Below the pieces are notes generated by a model. The model worked only from the letters and a program-made list of their open reading frames with translations, ran no database searches and was not told the DNA's origin. From positions 1 through 64,000 of the forward strand of contig SVGA01000022.1 in NCBI GenBank assembly GCA_015056575.1: DNA of 64,000 nt, written 5' to 3'. The translations under genes were made by a program, and so were the position numbers. Source of the stretch: Butyrivibrio sp. (GTDB taxonomy: Bacteria; Bacillota; Clostridia; Lachnospirales; Lachnospiraceae). Within the stretch, counting starts at the first letter, position 1, and each line of letters begins with the position of its first letter. This document shows, one piece after another, positions 8,012 through 15,689 of the stretch.

Positions 8012-8830
8012 CTATTTATGTTTCTTTTTGTTTTTCTTTGAATTCATGACCTGCTTATAGTTCTTTGACCTGGCAAAGATGCCCTGAAGGGTTTCAATTT
8101 CCATAGGAGAAAGATTTTTTGGATTCATGCCAAGTTCACGGCAGAACTGAAACGTCAGGATGCTCATGAAATCATCTTTATGCTTTTTAACGTTATCAAA
8201 TAATTCATTTACTCTATCGGCCACGGTTGTATCCGTGGCTGTTTCTTTATCACCGACATGAGCTGTGCGGATATCTTTTACTATAGGCTCCAGGTCAAGC
8301 TGGAGCTTATTAAGGAAGTAACGCTCTTCTTCAATGGTGCAGGCATCAAGTATAAGAAGCCCTGCATCGTCAGCAGAGGGATTGAATTCTCCCATGATTC
8401 GCTTTCTTAGTACATCAGCATAGGCATTTACAGATTGGACAGACTGAGAGGCAACACCGTCCACAAAGATCTCTGTGTCAGCCATAAGTTTTTTGAATGC
8501 TGGGTGGCAGATAATCTCACCAAGGAGTCTGTTGTTGATTTCACCGCTTTTCAGTACGTCAAGAACCGGATCGCTGAGATTAAGCTTTGCGATTTCTCTT
8601 CCGGTATTCTCCCGGACTTCGGATTTGTCAAAAAGGTAATCAAGACTTACATTATAAAAATCAGCAAGGGCAACCAGAACATAATGTGGTATGCCCTTGT
8701 TTTCGTCTGTTTCATATTCTCCAAGGGCTGAACTTGAGATGCCGGTCTTGGCTTCAAGCTCTTTTAAGGTAAGCCCTTTTTCTGTTCTTAAATCTTTTAA
8801 TCTTTCCTGTAGTGTTATATGTGATTTCAA
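8012..8830 (-). CDS. XRE-family helix-turn-helix regulator
   Basis: The N-terminus is a Cro/C1-type HTH (LQERLKDLRTEKGLTLKELEAKTGISSSALGEYE, about residues 6-42, then HYVLVALADFYNVSLDYLFDK). The C-terminal ~190 residues are unrecognised, mostly helical, and end in a lysine-rich tail. TTG at 8830 was chosen because GGAGG sits eight bases upstream; an ATG at 8875 lies upstream of that ribosome binding site and lacks its own. The gene faces the acyltransferase genes and is divergent from the mobilization region, a common place for the master regulator of an integrative element. That role is inferred. Confidence 0.8.
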   Translation of the reverse strand: MKSHITLQERLKDLRTEKGLTLKELEAKTGISSSALGEYETDENKGIPHYVLVALADFYNVSLDYLFDKSEVRENTGREIAKLNLSDPVLDVLKSGEINNRLLGEIICHPAFKKLMADTEIFVDGVASQSVQSVNAYADVLRKRIMGEFNPSADDAGLLILDACTIEEERYFLNKLQLDLEPIVKDIRTAHVGDKETATDTTVADRVNELFDNVKKHKDDFMSILTFQFCRELGMNPKNLSPMEIETLQGIFARSKNYKQVMNSKKNKKKHK

Positions 8831-9015
8831 CTTATTATCCTCCACTGATACTGACAAAAGAAAGTATATCATCATTATCTCTTTTCATAAATGATCCGTT
8901 TCCGTAATCTCGGAAAAACGATTCCTGAAAGAAAAAATCCTACATAAAGGATATACGGGATGACCCTCTCCTTTTTGGGACAATCAGAAATGTAAAAACT
9001 ACATGAACGTTCCAA

Positions 9016-9189
9016 ATGAATACTATTTCAGGGAAGCCAAGCGATGATACCAAAGTGGTGGAGCGGGCCAAGGATAGAAAAACGACAAAGCCCAAAACAG
9101 TCTATATGGCTAAAGGAACCAGAGGATACTTGTCAGGAACTCAGGCGGGGAGACGGCACTTAAGAATTTTTTTGATGATGAGCAAATGA
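9016..9189 (+). CDS. Doubtful small ORF upstream of the mobilization region
   Basis: A 57-codon frame beginning MNTISGKPSDDTKVVERAKD and rich in lysine and arginine. It has no convincing ribosome binding site and no family I recognise. It lies in the ~820-bp gap between the XRE regulator and the relaxase. The last dozen codons look less protein-like than the start, so it may be a decayed or non-coding stretch. Confidence 0.25.
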   Translation: MNTISGKPSDDTKVVERAKDRKTTKPKTVYMAKGTRGYLSGTQAGRRHLRIFLMMSK

Positions 9190-9192
9190 ATG

Positions 9193-9370
9193 GTCACCAG
9201 TTTCGTCAATGAGCTGGTGACTTTTGATTTGCCCATCATGAACAAAATCCATGCTCAGGATTTTGTTCCGAAGCTTTTACAAACTTTGCTGCCGGGCAAA
9301 CAGCAGAGTTTGTCAAAGCGTGACGCTGTGATTAGCAGCGTCTTCAGAAAATGCGAGCGCAGCATTTTCT
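9193..9370. repeat. Array of five consecutive hairpins
   Basis: Five separate inverted repeats follow each other: GTCACCAG/CTGGTGAC (9193-9221); AACAAAATCC/GGATTTTGTT (9241-9267, perfect); ACAAACTTTGCTG with CAGCAGAGTTTGT (9279-9313, one wobble); GACGCTG/CAGCGTC (9322-9342); AGAAAATGC/GCATTTTCT (9346-9370). Three of the loops are exactly seven bases. The stems differ in sequence, so this is not a CRISPR. The position before the relaxase suggests an oriT-linked or untranslated-leader structure. Confidence 0.7.
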
Positions 9371-9429
9371 GAACAAGGGGTCAAGGGGAGCAGAGCACCT
9401 ATCGAAGTCCTTTTGAGATTGGTGCGAGC

Positions 9430-9547
9430 CCTGGGTGAACACTTGACGAGGTTTTTTGAGTCTAGTGTGAATCCCTGGAGCCAGGCTCCCTTGTCAGGTC
9501 CAGGGTGAAACCTTGGCCCAGGGAGGTGTGTTGAGTATCGACACACC
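9430..9547. other. Candidate oriT of the MobV-type relaxase
   Basis: Upstream of the relaxase are two similar 16-mers, CCTGGGTGAACACTTG (9430-9445) and CCAGGGTGAAACCTTG (9500-9515), and a TAGTGTG at about 9463-9469. The dyad GGTGTGT-N9-ACACACC (9525-9547) contains GTGTG/TTG. MobV relaxases of the pMV158 type are known to nick within TAGTGTG/TTA, so either site could be the nick. This is an inference from position and resemblance. Confidence 0.45.
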
Positions 9548-9652
9548 GTACTGGGTATTACTTGTCGGCTCTGTATGGTGGCAGGGGGCTGGGGGTTCCC
9601 TCGGCTGACAAGGCTTTTGAAAAACCAAAACAACTATCGGAGGTAAAGAATT

Positions 9653-10969
9653 ATGATGCGTGCTACAAGGCACAACGGAAGATCAGGTGCACATGGAACA
9701 TATAATCCGAAGCACAATGATCGTGAATTTGATCTTGATAATGCTGTTGACATCAATAAGGAAATGACACCTAACAATATTTATTGGAACTGCTATCAGG
9801 GATTCACTTTCCATAAAGACAGACCGGATGACTGGATGTCTTTTAAGGATGTGGAACTTCTTTTTTACAAAGAGCAGTTTACAGGATGGCTCGATGCACA
9901 GAATGAGCGTCACAGAAAGGAAGGCCACAGGAAAAGAATAAAGACCATGGAAGAAGTAGTCATGAATAAAAAGTGGTGTCCCGAAGAAACAATTTATCAG
10001 ATTGGAAACATTGATGGAACGATTGACTACAAGGAACTTGCAATGGTTGTGACCGAGACAATGCAGGAAATTGACAGAAGGTTTGGCGAGTATTGCAGGA
10101 CCATGGACTGGGGGCTTCACATTGATGAGAAGACTCCACACATCCATGAGCGCCATGTGTTCTTTGCACCTGACGAGTATGGATTTGATATGCCACAGCA
10201 GGAAGAAGCCTGCAGGAGAATGGGGCTTGAACTTCCTGATAAGGAGAGTGAGCCTGGGAGGTATAACAACAGGAAGATGACTTTTGATAAAGAGTGCAGA
10301 TGCATTTTTCTGGAGAAATGCAAAGAGCATGGGATTGAACTGGAGGTTGAACCTATCTATGGTGGAAAGAAATATCAGGAAAAGCAGGAGTTCATCACAA
10401 GCCAGATCAATATGAAGAACCAGAATGTTCAGATTGAAAATGGACAGCTTCTTATTGATAACAGCATCCTTACTGAAACAAAAAGTGACCTTCAGGGTGA
10501 GATAAGAGATTTAGAAGATGAAAAGCTCCAGAAAGAAATGCAGCTTCAGGATGTGAACGAATTTATCAATGATGTCACGAAGATTGCCTATGACAAAGCC
10601 TGCGAGACAATTATTGAAGATATCGCCGACACTGTCAGCAGGGAGGAATCCAAAGAAATCTCGAAACTGAAGGCTGAGATTACTGATTCCGACAATCTTA
10701 TCACGAAAGCTCTTGGAAAGTTTGCAGTGGAACAGCTGGATAAACTACAGCGGAGACTATCCGGGATAAAGTCAAGAGTTGTGAATTCCTTGAAAAGATC
10801 TTTTAACTCATCAGCCAAGAAGGAACAGCTTCTTAATAAGATAGCGGATGCTGCAAGGCCAAGTGTTCTGGAAATCTTAGGCAGAAGGAAAGAGGCGATT
10901 GCCAGAGAAGATAAAGCTAAGGCTTTGGAAGTACCTTCAAGGAAACATAAGTATGAGCAGTGTCTGTGA
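9653..10969 (+). CDS. MobV/Pre-type relaxase (plasmid recombination/mobilization protein)
   Basis: The 438-residue protein carries the MobV metal-binding signature HIDEKTPHIH (about residues 157-166), equivalent to HxDE-x2-PHxH. Its N-terminus RATRHNGRSGAHGTYNPKHNDR resembles the family's HN-containing start. The C-terminal ~180 residues are highly charged and helical (long stretches of E/K/D around 265-400), as in other Mob/Pre proteins. Relaxases nick oriT and pilot the strand into a recipient; here a helper conjugative element would supply the secretion channel. A GGAGG sits ten bases before ATG 9653. The primase-like gene follows after 14 bases. Confidence 0.86.
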   Translation: MMRATRHNGRSGAHGTYNPKHNDREFDLDNAVDINKEMTPNNIYWNCYQGFTFHKDRPDDWMSFKDVELLFYKEQFTGWLDAQNERHRKEGHRKRIKTMEEVVMNKKWCPEETIYQIGNIDGTIDYKELAMVVTETMQEIDRRFGEYCRTMDWGLHIDEKTPHIHERHVFFAPDEYGFDMPQQEEACRRMGLELPDKESEPGRYNNRKMTFDKECRCIFLEKCKEHGIELEVEPIYGGKKYQEKQEFITSQINMKNQNVQIENGQLLIDNSILTETKSDLQGEIRDLEDEKLQKEMQLQDVNEFINDVTKIAYDKACETIIEDIADTVSREESKEISKLKAEITDSDNLITKALGKFAVEQLDKLQRRLSGIKSRVVNSLKRSFNSSAKKEQLLNKIADAARPSVLEILGRRKEAIAREDKAKALEVPSRKHKYEQCL

Positions 10970-10983
10970 GGGAGGTGTGAGAA

Positions 10984-11598
10984 GTGAGTGTATTTGATGA
11001 AGTAAAGGAAAGAGTTACAGCACTTGATGCATTCAGACATTATGGAATTGCGGTCGGCAGCAAAGGGATGTGCTGCTGCATCTTCCATAATGATAAGCAT
11101 CCCAGCATGAAGGTTGACAGACGATATCACTGCTTCGGATGCGGAGCAGATGGTGATGCAATTGATTTTGTATCAAACTATTACGGACTGTCCGCTATAG
11201 ATGCAGCAAAGAAGCTGAATGAAGACTTCTGCTTGGGGATACAGTTTGGAGTTGATATCAAATCTTTAGTAAAAACACCGGAGCAGATGCGTCAGAAAAA
11301 GAATCTGGAATTCAGCCGAGAGGTCGTCAGAGCTTTCGATATTCTTAGACGAGATGCAATCAATACCCTGTCAAAGTATCACAGGCTTTTATGGGATTGG
11401 AAAAAGAAATATGAACCAAAAGATATGAGGGGTGCCGACTGGCATCCCTTTTTCGTGGAGGCACTAAACAGGCTTGATCTTGTAAATGAGCTTCTTGATG
11501 ATCTTTGCTTTGGAGAAAGAAGCAAGCAGATCGAGGTGCTGGAGATTTATGGAGAGGAGATAAAGCGTATTGAGGAACGAATTAAAAACTTTGAATAA
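10984..11598 (+). CDS. CHC2 zinc-finger primase-type protein
   Basis: The first ~65 residues form a DnaG-type CHC2 zinc finger with ligands C32-x2-H35 and C50-x2-C53 (CCIFHNDKHPSM...YHCFGCGADGDAIDF). The catalytic TOPRIM domain is absent, since the protein ends at 204 residues. The rest is helical and unrecognised. The start is GTG 10984 after GGGAGG. Its 3' end overlaps the VapE-like gene by 29 bases, so the two are translationally coupled. Primase zinc-finger plus VapE-type helicase is a common replication module of satellites and mobilizable elements. Confidence 0.82.
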   Translation: MSVFDEVKERVTALDAFRHYGIAVGSKGMCCCIFHNDKHPSMKVDRRYHCFGCGADGDAIDFVSNYYGLSAIDAAKKLNEDFCLGIQFGVDIKSLVKTPEQMRQKKNLEFSREVVRAFDILRRDAINTLSKYHRLLWDWKKKYEPKDMRGADWHPFFVEALNRLDLVNELLDDLCFGERSKQIEVLEIYGEEIKRIEERIKNFE

Positions 11599-13021
11599 TG
11601 ATGAACTGTCAAAGATGGCGCAGGTCCTTATAGAATCAGGCTTTATGAACGAACTTGCCAAGCAGTATGCAGCAAGTAGCGGAACTGGGACTGCTGATAT
11701 TGATGATGAAGTTTCAAGACAGCGGGAGGTTGTCAGAGGGATGCTAGAAACGGATATGAAGGGAAATCTTAAGCAGTCCAATATTAACTGCAAGATTGCT
11801 CTTCGTGAGGATCCGGTCCTAAAGGATGCCATCAGGTATAACGAGCTTAATGAAAGAATAGGTATCATAAAGCCCATGCCATGGAGAAGGACGTCTGAGC
11901 CACTGACTGATGTGGATGAGGCTAATCTTATCACTTACCTTGAGATCTATTACGGGCTTAAAGTTGACAGGATGATAGAAAGGGCGATAAAGACCGTGTC
12001 ATTTGATAATCCCTACCATCCGGTCAAGGAATATTGGGAGTCACTGGTCTGGGATGGCAAAGAAAGGGTAAGATATGCTCTTCATCATTTTCTTGGAGCT
12101 CCTTTAACAGAGCTAAACTATCAGGCTTTGAGGCTGTTCATGCTGGGAGTAATATCAAGAGTCTATGATCCGGGGCACAAATTTGACTATATGCTTTGTC
12201 TTGTCGGAGGTCAGGGTGCCGGAAAGTCAACCTTCCTAAGATTTCTGGCAGTCAGGGACAGATATTTTACCGATGATGTGAAAAAGCTTGATGGTGATGA
12301 TGTTTTTGAAAAGCTTCAGGGATATCTGATCATAGAAATGGCTGAGATGATAGCGGCCATAAGGGCTGCCAATGAGGAAGAGATTAAAGCTTTCATCACC
12401 AGACAGGTTGATGTTTACAGAATCCGTTATGACAAATTTGCTACCGAGCACCCAAGAAAGTGTGTGTTTGCTGGAACTTCCAACAAAAAGCAGTTCCTTC
12501 CACCGGATAAATCAGGAAACAGGCGATTTATCCCTGTTGAGTGTAACGCCCATCTTGCTGAGGTTCACATCCTCAAAGATGAGGAGTCGTCACGGAAGTA
12601 TATTGAGCAGATGTGGGCTGAAATGATGGTCGTCTACAGAAGCGGTGATTTCTCTCTTACACTTTCGGAAGAAATGGAAAAAGAATTAGAGGAACTTCAG
12701 AAAGACTTTGTGCCTGAAGATCCAATGGAAACATCAATAAGAGATTTTCTTGATGCTACAAAAGAAAACTATGTCTGTGGGAACATGCTCTATTACGAGG
12801 CACTTGGTCACAGCAAGCTCTTCGACAGACCTAAGATGGGCGAATCGAAGATAATTGCTGAGATAATGAACAACATGCCCGGATGGGAATATGTTTCATC
12901 CCACAACTTTTTTGAGTATGGCAAGCAGAGGGCGTGGAAAAGGGAAGGAACACCACCAGTAGTCGAGAATGCTGATGGTTTTATCCCTGTTCCTGAGCAG
13001 ATGGAGATACCTTTTACCTGA
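11570..13021 (+). CDS. VapE-like (virulence-associated E family) P-loop ATPase/helicase
   Basis: This 483-residue protein has a Walker A GGQGAGKST at about residues 214-222 and LIIEMAEM as a likely Walker B near 247-254. GTSNKKQFLPPDKSGNRRFIPVE (about 305-327) is typical of the VirE/VapE superfamily 3-like helicases. The start is TTG 11570, supported by GGAGAGGAG ten bases upstream and by coupling to the preceding gene; M16 downstream is an alternative. It probably unwinds the element during replication after excision. Confidence 0.85.
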   Translation: MRNELKTLNNDELSKMAQVLIESGFMNELAKQYAASSGTGTADIDDEVSRQREVVRGMLETDMKGNLKQSNINCKIALREDPVLKDAIRYNELNERIGIIKPMPWRRTSEPLTDVDEANLITYLEIYYGLKVDRMIERAIKTVSFDNPYHPVKEYWESLVWDGKERVRYALHHFLGAPLTELNYQALRLFMLGVISRVYDPGHKFDYMLCLVGGQGAGKSTFLRFLAVRDRYFTDDVKKLDGDDVFEKLQGYLIIEMAEMIAAIRAANEEEIKAFITRQVDVYRIRYDKFATEHPRKCVFAGTSNKKQFLPPDKSGNRRFIPVECNAHLAEVHILKDEESSRKYIEQMWAEMMVVYRSGDFSLTLSEEMEKELEELQKDFVPEDPMETSIRDFLDATKENYVCGNMLYYEALGHSKLFDRPKMGESKIIAEIMNNMPGWEYVSSHNFFEYGKQRAWKREGTPPVVENADGFIPVPEQMEIPFT

Positions 13022-13169
13022 TATTTATCCATAAACGGATAAACGGTAAACGGAAGAAATAAAAAAATAATCACAGAAAGGATATAAGAATAAAGTTTTA
13101 GAGTCGGTTTATGGGGGAGCGTTTACCGCACTTCTCTGCCGGCTCTTGCACATGGAGGGGTAAATCAAA

Positions 13170-13340
13170 ATGGAAAAGAGATTACTAAACATTGAGGAGT
13201 TCTGCCAGTATATGGGAATAGGCAAGACCAAGGCAAGAGAACTGCTCCGAGGCCGCAATGGATTTGGTGTACAGATTGGAAACAGGTGGTACGCCGACAA
13301 AAACAAGCTGGACAAGTGGATTGACAGAAACGCTGCGTAA
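13170..13340 (+). CDS. xis: Excisionase-type small HTH protein
   Basis: A 56-residue protein (MEKRLLNIEEFCQYMGIGKT, later GVQIGNRWYADKNKLDKWI) with the winged-helix pattern of Tn916-type excisionases and HTH_17 proteins: an N-terminal 'LxxEEFCxYMGIGKTKARELL' recognition helix and a conserved IGNRWYADKxxLDKWI tail. GAGGGG lies nine bases before the ATG. It sits directly before the integrase, as usual, and should steer the integrase toward excision. Confidence 0.85.
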   Translation: MEKRLLNIEEFCQYMGIGKTKARELLRGRNGFGVQIGNRWYADKNKLDKWIDRNAA

Positions 13341-13360
13341 AAATATGAATTGAGACAAAG

Positions 13361-13402
13361 GGAGTCTACTGCTATACTTTAGATAGTTGTAGGCTCCTAT
13401 TT
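13361..13402 (+). terminator. Hairpin between xis and int
   Basis: GGAGTCTACTGCTAT (13361-13375) pairs imperfectly with ATAGTTGTAGGCTCC (13383-13397), and TATTTT follows. It could attenuate int transcription coming from the upstream genes. Confidence 0.6.
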
Positions 13403-13424
13403 TGATCTCACGAAAGGAGACAGA

Positions 13425-14579
13425 ATGGGAAAATCATTAAATGGTAAAGAACTGGGTAAGGGTATTACTCAGAGAAAGGACGGTTTATATCAGGCTCGCT
13501 TTACGAATCGTTTTGGAAAAAGACAGACGATTTACGCCAGCACAGTCACAGAGATAACTAAAAAACTGCGTGATGAGCAATACGAAGATGAGAAACAGAT
13601 TAACGTTGTAAGTAGTTCCGTTACTCTTGATGAGTGGTTTGATAAGTGGATTACTACCTGCAAGAAGCACTGCAGGGATACCACTATCAGAACCTACGGC
13701 GTTATTTATAATAGGCTTAGAGCAGATCTTGGATGGAGAAAGCTTAATAAACTGAATCTCGTAATTCTCCAGGAAGCATTTAATAAGCTTGAGACAGATA
13801 ATATGCGTGATGATTGCAAGAGCCTTCTGATAGATATGCTCAATCGTGCGGTGGAAACCGATCTTCTGGTGAAAAATGTAGCTTTTGGCATCAACGTGAC
13901 CATCGATAACGATGAAAAGGAAGAAAAGAGGATTCTTTCTGATGAAGAGATATCGCTCCTATTGGATAGCACTGAAGGAGACCAGATGCACAATTTCTTT
14001 GTTGTAGCACTGGGCACTGGTATGAGAATGGGAGAAATCCTTGGGCTAAACTGGGATTGTGTTCACTTTGACACAGGTATGATAGAGATCAACAAGACTC
14101 TGTGCTATCTGCCAAATGGTGGTGTTGGTATCTATGAGTTCCATCCGCCAAAGACCAGAGCGGGCAAGAGAATGATACCAATGACATCTGCTGTCAAAGC
14201 AGCACTTCTAAAGCAGAAGAAATGGAAAGATCATGTTGCTATCAGACATAATCCAAGAGTAGGTATGGAAGATTTGGTATTTTGCAGCAAAACTAATAAT
14301 CCAATCAACGAAGCCAATATACGAGGATCTATACGATATATTGTAGACAGAATCAATCGTGAGAATCCGGATGTTTACTTTGCTCCCTTCACGCCACATG
14401 GGCTGAGGCATACCTTCGCGACCAAAGCCATTGCAAGAGGCATGAAACCCAAGGTGCTTCAGAAGATTCTGGGACACAATTCCCTTCAGATGACTATGGA
14501 TCTTTACTGTCATGTTGAGGAAGATACCTTAACTGAAGCAATGGCACTCATGGAAAAAAGTGGTGTAAAAGTGGTGTAG
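13425..14579 (+). CDS. int: Tyrosine recombinase integrase
   Basis: The 384-residue protein has an N-terminal arm-binding part (to about 60), a core-binding SAM-like part (about 65-165) and a catalytic domain. The catalytic residues are R201 (GTGMRMGE), H325-x2-R328 (HGLRH), a histidine in LGHNS, and Y361 (LYCH). AAAGGAGAC precedes the ATG. It is the last gene of the element; its stop codon lies inside a TGGTGTAG repeat, 69 bases from the attR core. It should catalyse integration at the rlmI 3' end. Confidence 0.94.
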   Translation: MGKSLNGKELGKGITQRKDGLYQARFTNRFGKRQTIYASTVTEITKKLRDEQYEDEKQINVVSSSVTLDEWFDKWITTCKKHCRDTTIRTYGVIYNRLRADLGWRKLNKLNLVILQEAFNKLETDNMRDDCKSLLIDMLNRAVETDLLVKNVAFGINVTIDNDEKEEKRILSDEEISLLLDSTEGDQMHNFFVVALGTGMRMGEILGLNWDCVHFDTGMIEINKTLCYLPNGGVGIYEFHPPKTRAGKRMIPMTSAVKAALLKQKKWKDHVAIRHNPRVGMEDLVFCSKTNNPINEANIRGSIRYIVDRINRENPDVYFAPFTPHGLRHTFATKAIARGMKPKVLQKILGHNSLQMTMDLYCHVEEDTLTEAMALMEKSGVKVV

Positions 14580-14584
14580 TAAAT
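14561..14584. repeat. Right arm-type repeats (TGGTGTA)
   Basis: TGGTGTAAAAG (14561-14571) and TGGTGTAGTAAAT (14572-14584) overlap the end of int. The 13-mer is identical to 1618-1630 at the left end. They are probable integrase arm sites. Confidence 0.5.
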
Positions 14585-14635
14585 AAGTGGCATGGTGTTG
14601 AAAGCGAGTATATAAGCCATATTATGATTAAACAT

Positions 14636-14674
14636 CTGAAGTTCGTGATCTTCCAGGTTGTTGACGAGATGTGA
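14636..14674. repeat. attR with displaced rlmI 3' end
   Basis: Read in frame this encodes LKFVIFQVVDEM then stop, almost the same as the LKFYIFQVVDEM end of the methyltransferase at 1473-1510 but with different codons (CTG/AAG/GAC/GAG). The shared core is 14648-14661. The part to the right of the core is the original chromosomal 3' end. Confidence 0.8.
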
Positions 14675-14765
14675 CGATCTGTTTGAACAACTGTCTTTGC
14701 CACAGAGCAAAATGCAAAAAGGGCAAGAGGTCAAAGAGCAAGGCTTTACGGGGGAGTAGATTGCC

Positions 14766-15689
14766 ATGAACGAGAGGATCCTTAAACTCAAAGGAAACAT
14801 GGAAAAGAGAATAGTGGGAAAGGGGGACGTGATCGACAGGATCATCACAGCTCTTTTGGCTGACGGGCATGTGCTTCTGGAGGACGTCCCGGGAGTTGGC
14901 AAGACCACACTGGCAAAGGCTCTGGCGGATTCCCTGTCTCTTTCCTTTGCAAGGATCCAGTGTACCCCTGATACCATGCCTTCTGATATTACGGGAATCT
15001 CCGTCTACGACAAAGAGAAGGGGAGCTTCTTAGTGATGCAGGGCCCAATCCTTAACAACATAGTTCTGGCGGACGAACTAAACCGCACCTCCCCCAAGAC
15101 CCAGTCGGCGCTTCTGGAGGTGATGGAAGAGCACAGGGTGACCATCGACGGGAACTCATATCCGGTCCCTGAACCTTTTATGGTCATAGGAACCCAGAAT
15201 CCCTCCGAGATGGCGGGCACCTATCCTTTGCCGGAATCCCAGCTTGACCGCTTTATGATGAAGCTCTCTGTGGGCTATCCGGAGCTGAGCGTCTCAGAGG
15301 ATATGGCAAAAAGATTCCTTAACGGCAGTCTTCACCACAGGACGGAAGCGGTCCTCAAAGCCGGCGACATCTGCGATATGAAGCGGGAAGTCAGCGCGGT
15401 TACCGTCCACGACAACCTCCTGTCCTACGGGGCAGCCATTGTGGATGAGACCAGGAAAAGAGCTGAGATATCCGTGGGGGCATCTCCGAGAGCTCTTTTG
15501 TCCATGATCCGCTGTGCCCAGGCCATAGCATACATATCGGACAGAGACTTCTGCATTCCGGAGGACATGCTTGAGGCTGCAAAGCTGACCCTCCCCCACA
15601 GGCTGATACTTACCGGGGAAGCAAGGCTAAGTCGCATCACTGGAGCAGGGATTCTGGAGGACATTTTAAGAAAGATCAGGGTGCAATGA
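14766..15689 (+). CDS. MoxR-family AAA+ ATPase
   Basis: The 307-residue protein has the MoxR layout: Walker A in DVPGVGKTTLAKALA (about residues 40-54), Walker B as NNIVLADELNR (about 96-106) and sensor 1 as VIGTQNP (about 139-145). MoxR ATPases act as chaperones that assemble or activate partner complexes, often with VWA proteins. The next gene, encoding a DUF58 (VWA-like) protein, overlaps by four bases (ATGA), and a transglutaminase-like membrane protein follows. This three-gene set is widespread. GGGGGAGTAG precedes the ATG. It is the first chromosomal gene after the integrated element. Confidence 0.93.
   Translation: MNERILKLKGNMEKRIVGKGDVIDRIITALLADGHVLLEDVPGVGKTTLAKALADSLSLSFARIQCTPDTMPSDITGISVYDKEKGSFLVMQGPILNNIVLADELNRTSPKTQSALLEVMEEHRVTIDGNSYPVPEPFMVIGTQNPSEMAGTYPLPESQLDRFMMKLSVGYPELSVSEDMAKRFLNGSLHHRTEAVLKAGDICDMKREVSAVTVHDNLLSYGAAIVDETRKRAEISVGASPRALLSMIRCAQAIAYISDRDFCIPEDMLEAAKLTLPHRLILTGEARLSRITGAGILEDILRKIRVQ

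Larger units (their letters stand above)
1484..14661. mobile_element. Integrative and mobilizable element in the rlmI 3' end
   Basis: The interval is bounded by a 14-bp identical core (ATCTTCCAGGTTGT, 1484-1497 and 14648-14661). It carries a tyrosine integrase beside the right end, an excisionase, VapE-like and primase-type replication genes, a MobV-like relaxase with an oriT-like region, an XRE regulator and accessory genes. No type IV secretion genes are visible, so it should be mobilizable rather than self-conjugative. Cargo includes an AbiF-type gene with an RNA, a serine recombinase and lipid-metabolism enzymes. The 3-8 kb part is clearly more AT-rich than the replication/mobilization part, suggesting a nested acquisition. 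Confidence 0.85.

Noticed and set aside
9193..9370. CRISPR array
   Set aside because: The repeated units are hairpins of different sequence; there are no identical repeats or spacers and no cas genes. No CRISPR was seen elsewhere in the window.
9190..9372. A 60-codon open frame through the five-hairpin array
   Set aside because: Every part of it is explained by the inverted repeats, it has no ribosome binding site, and it ends exactly at the last hairpin. A structural element is the simpler reading.
14636..14674. A second, truncated rlmI paralogue
   Set aside because: Only the last dozen codons are present, exactly at the element boundary and sharing the core; displacement by integration explains it better than gene duplication.
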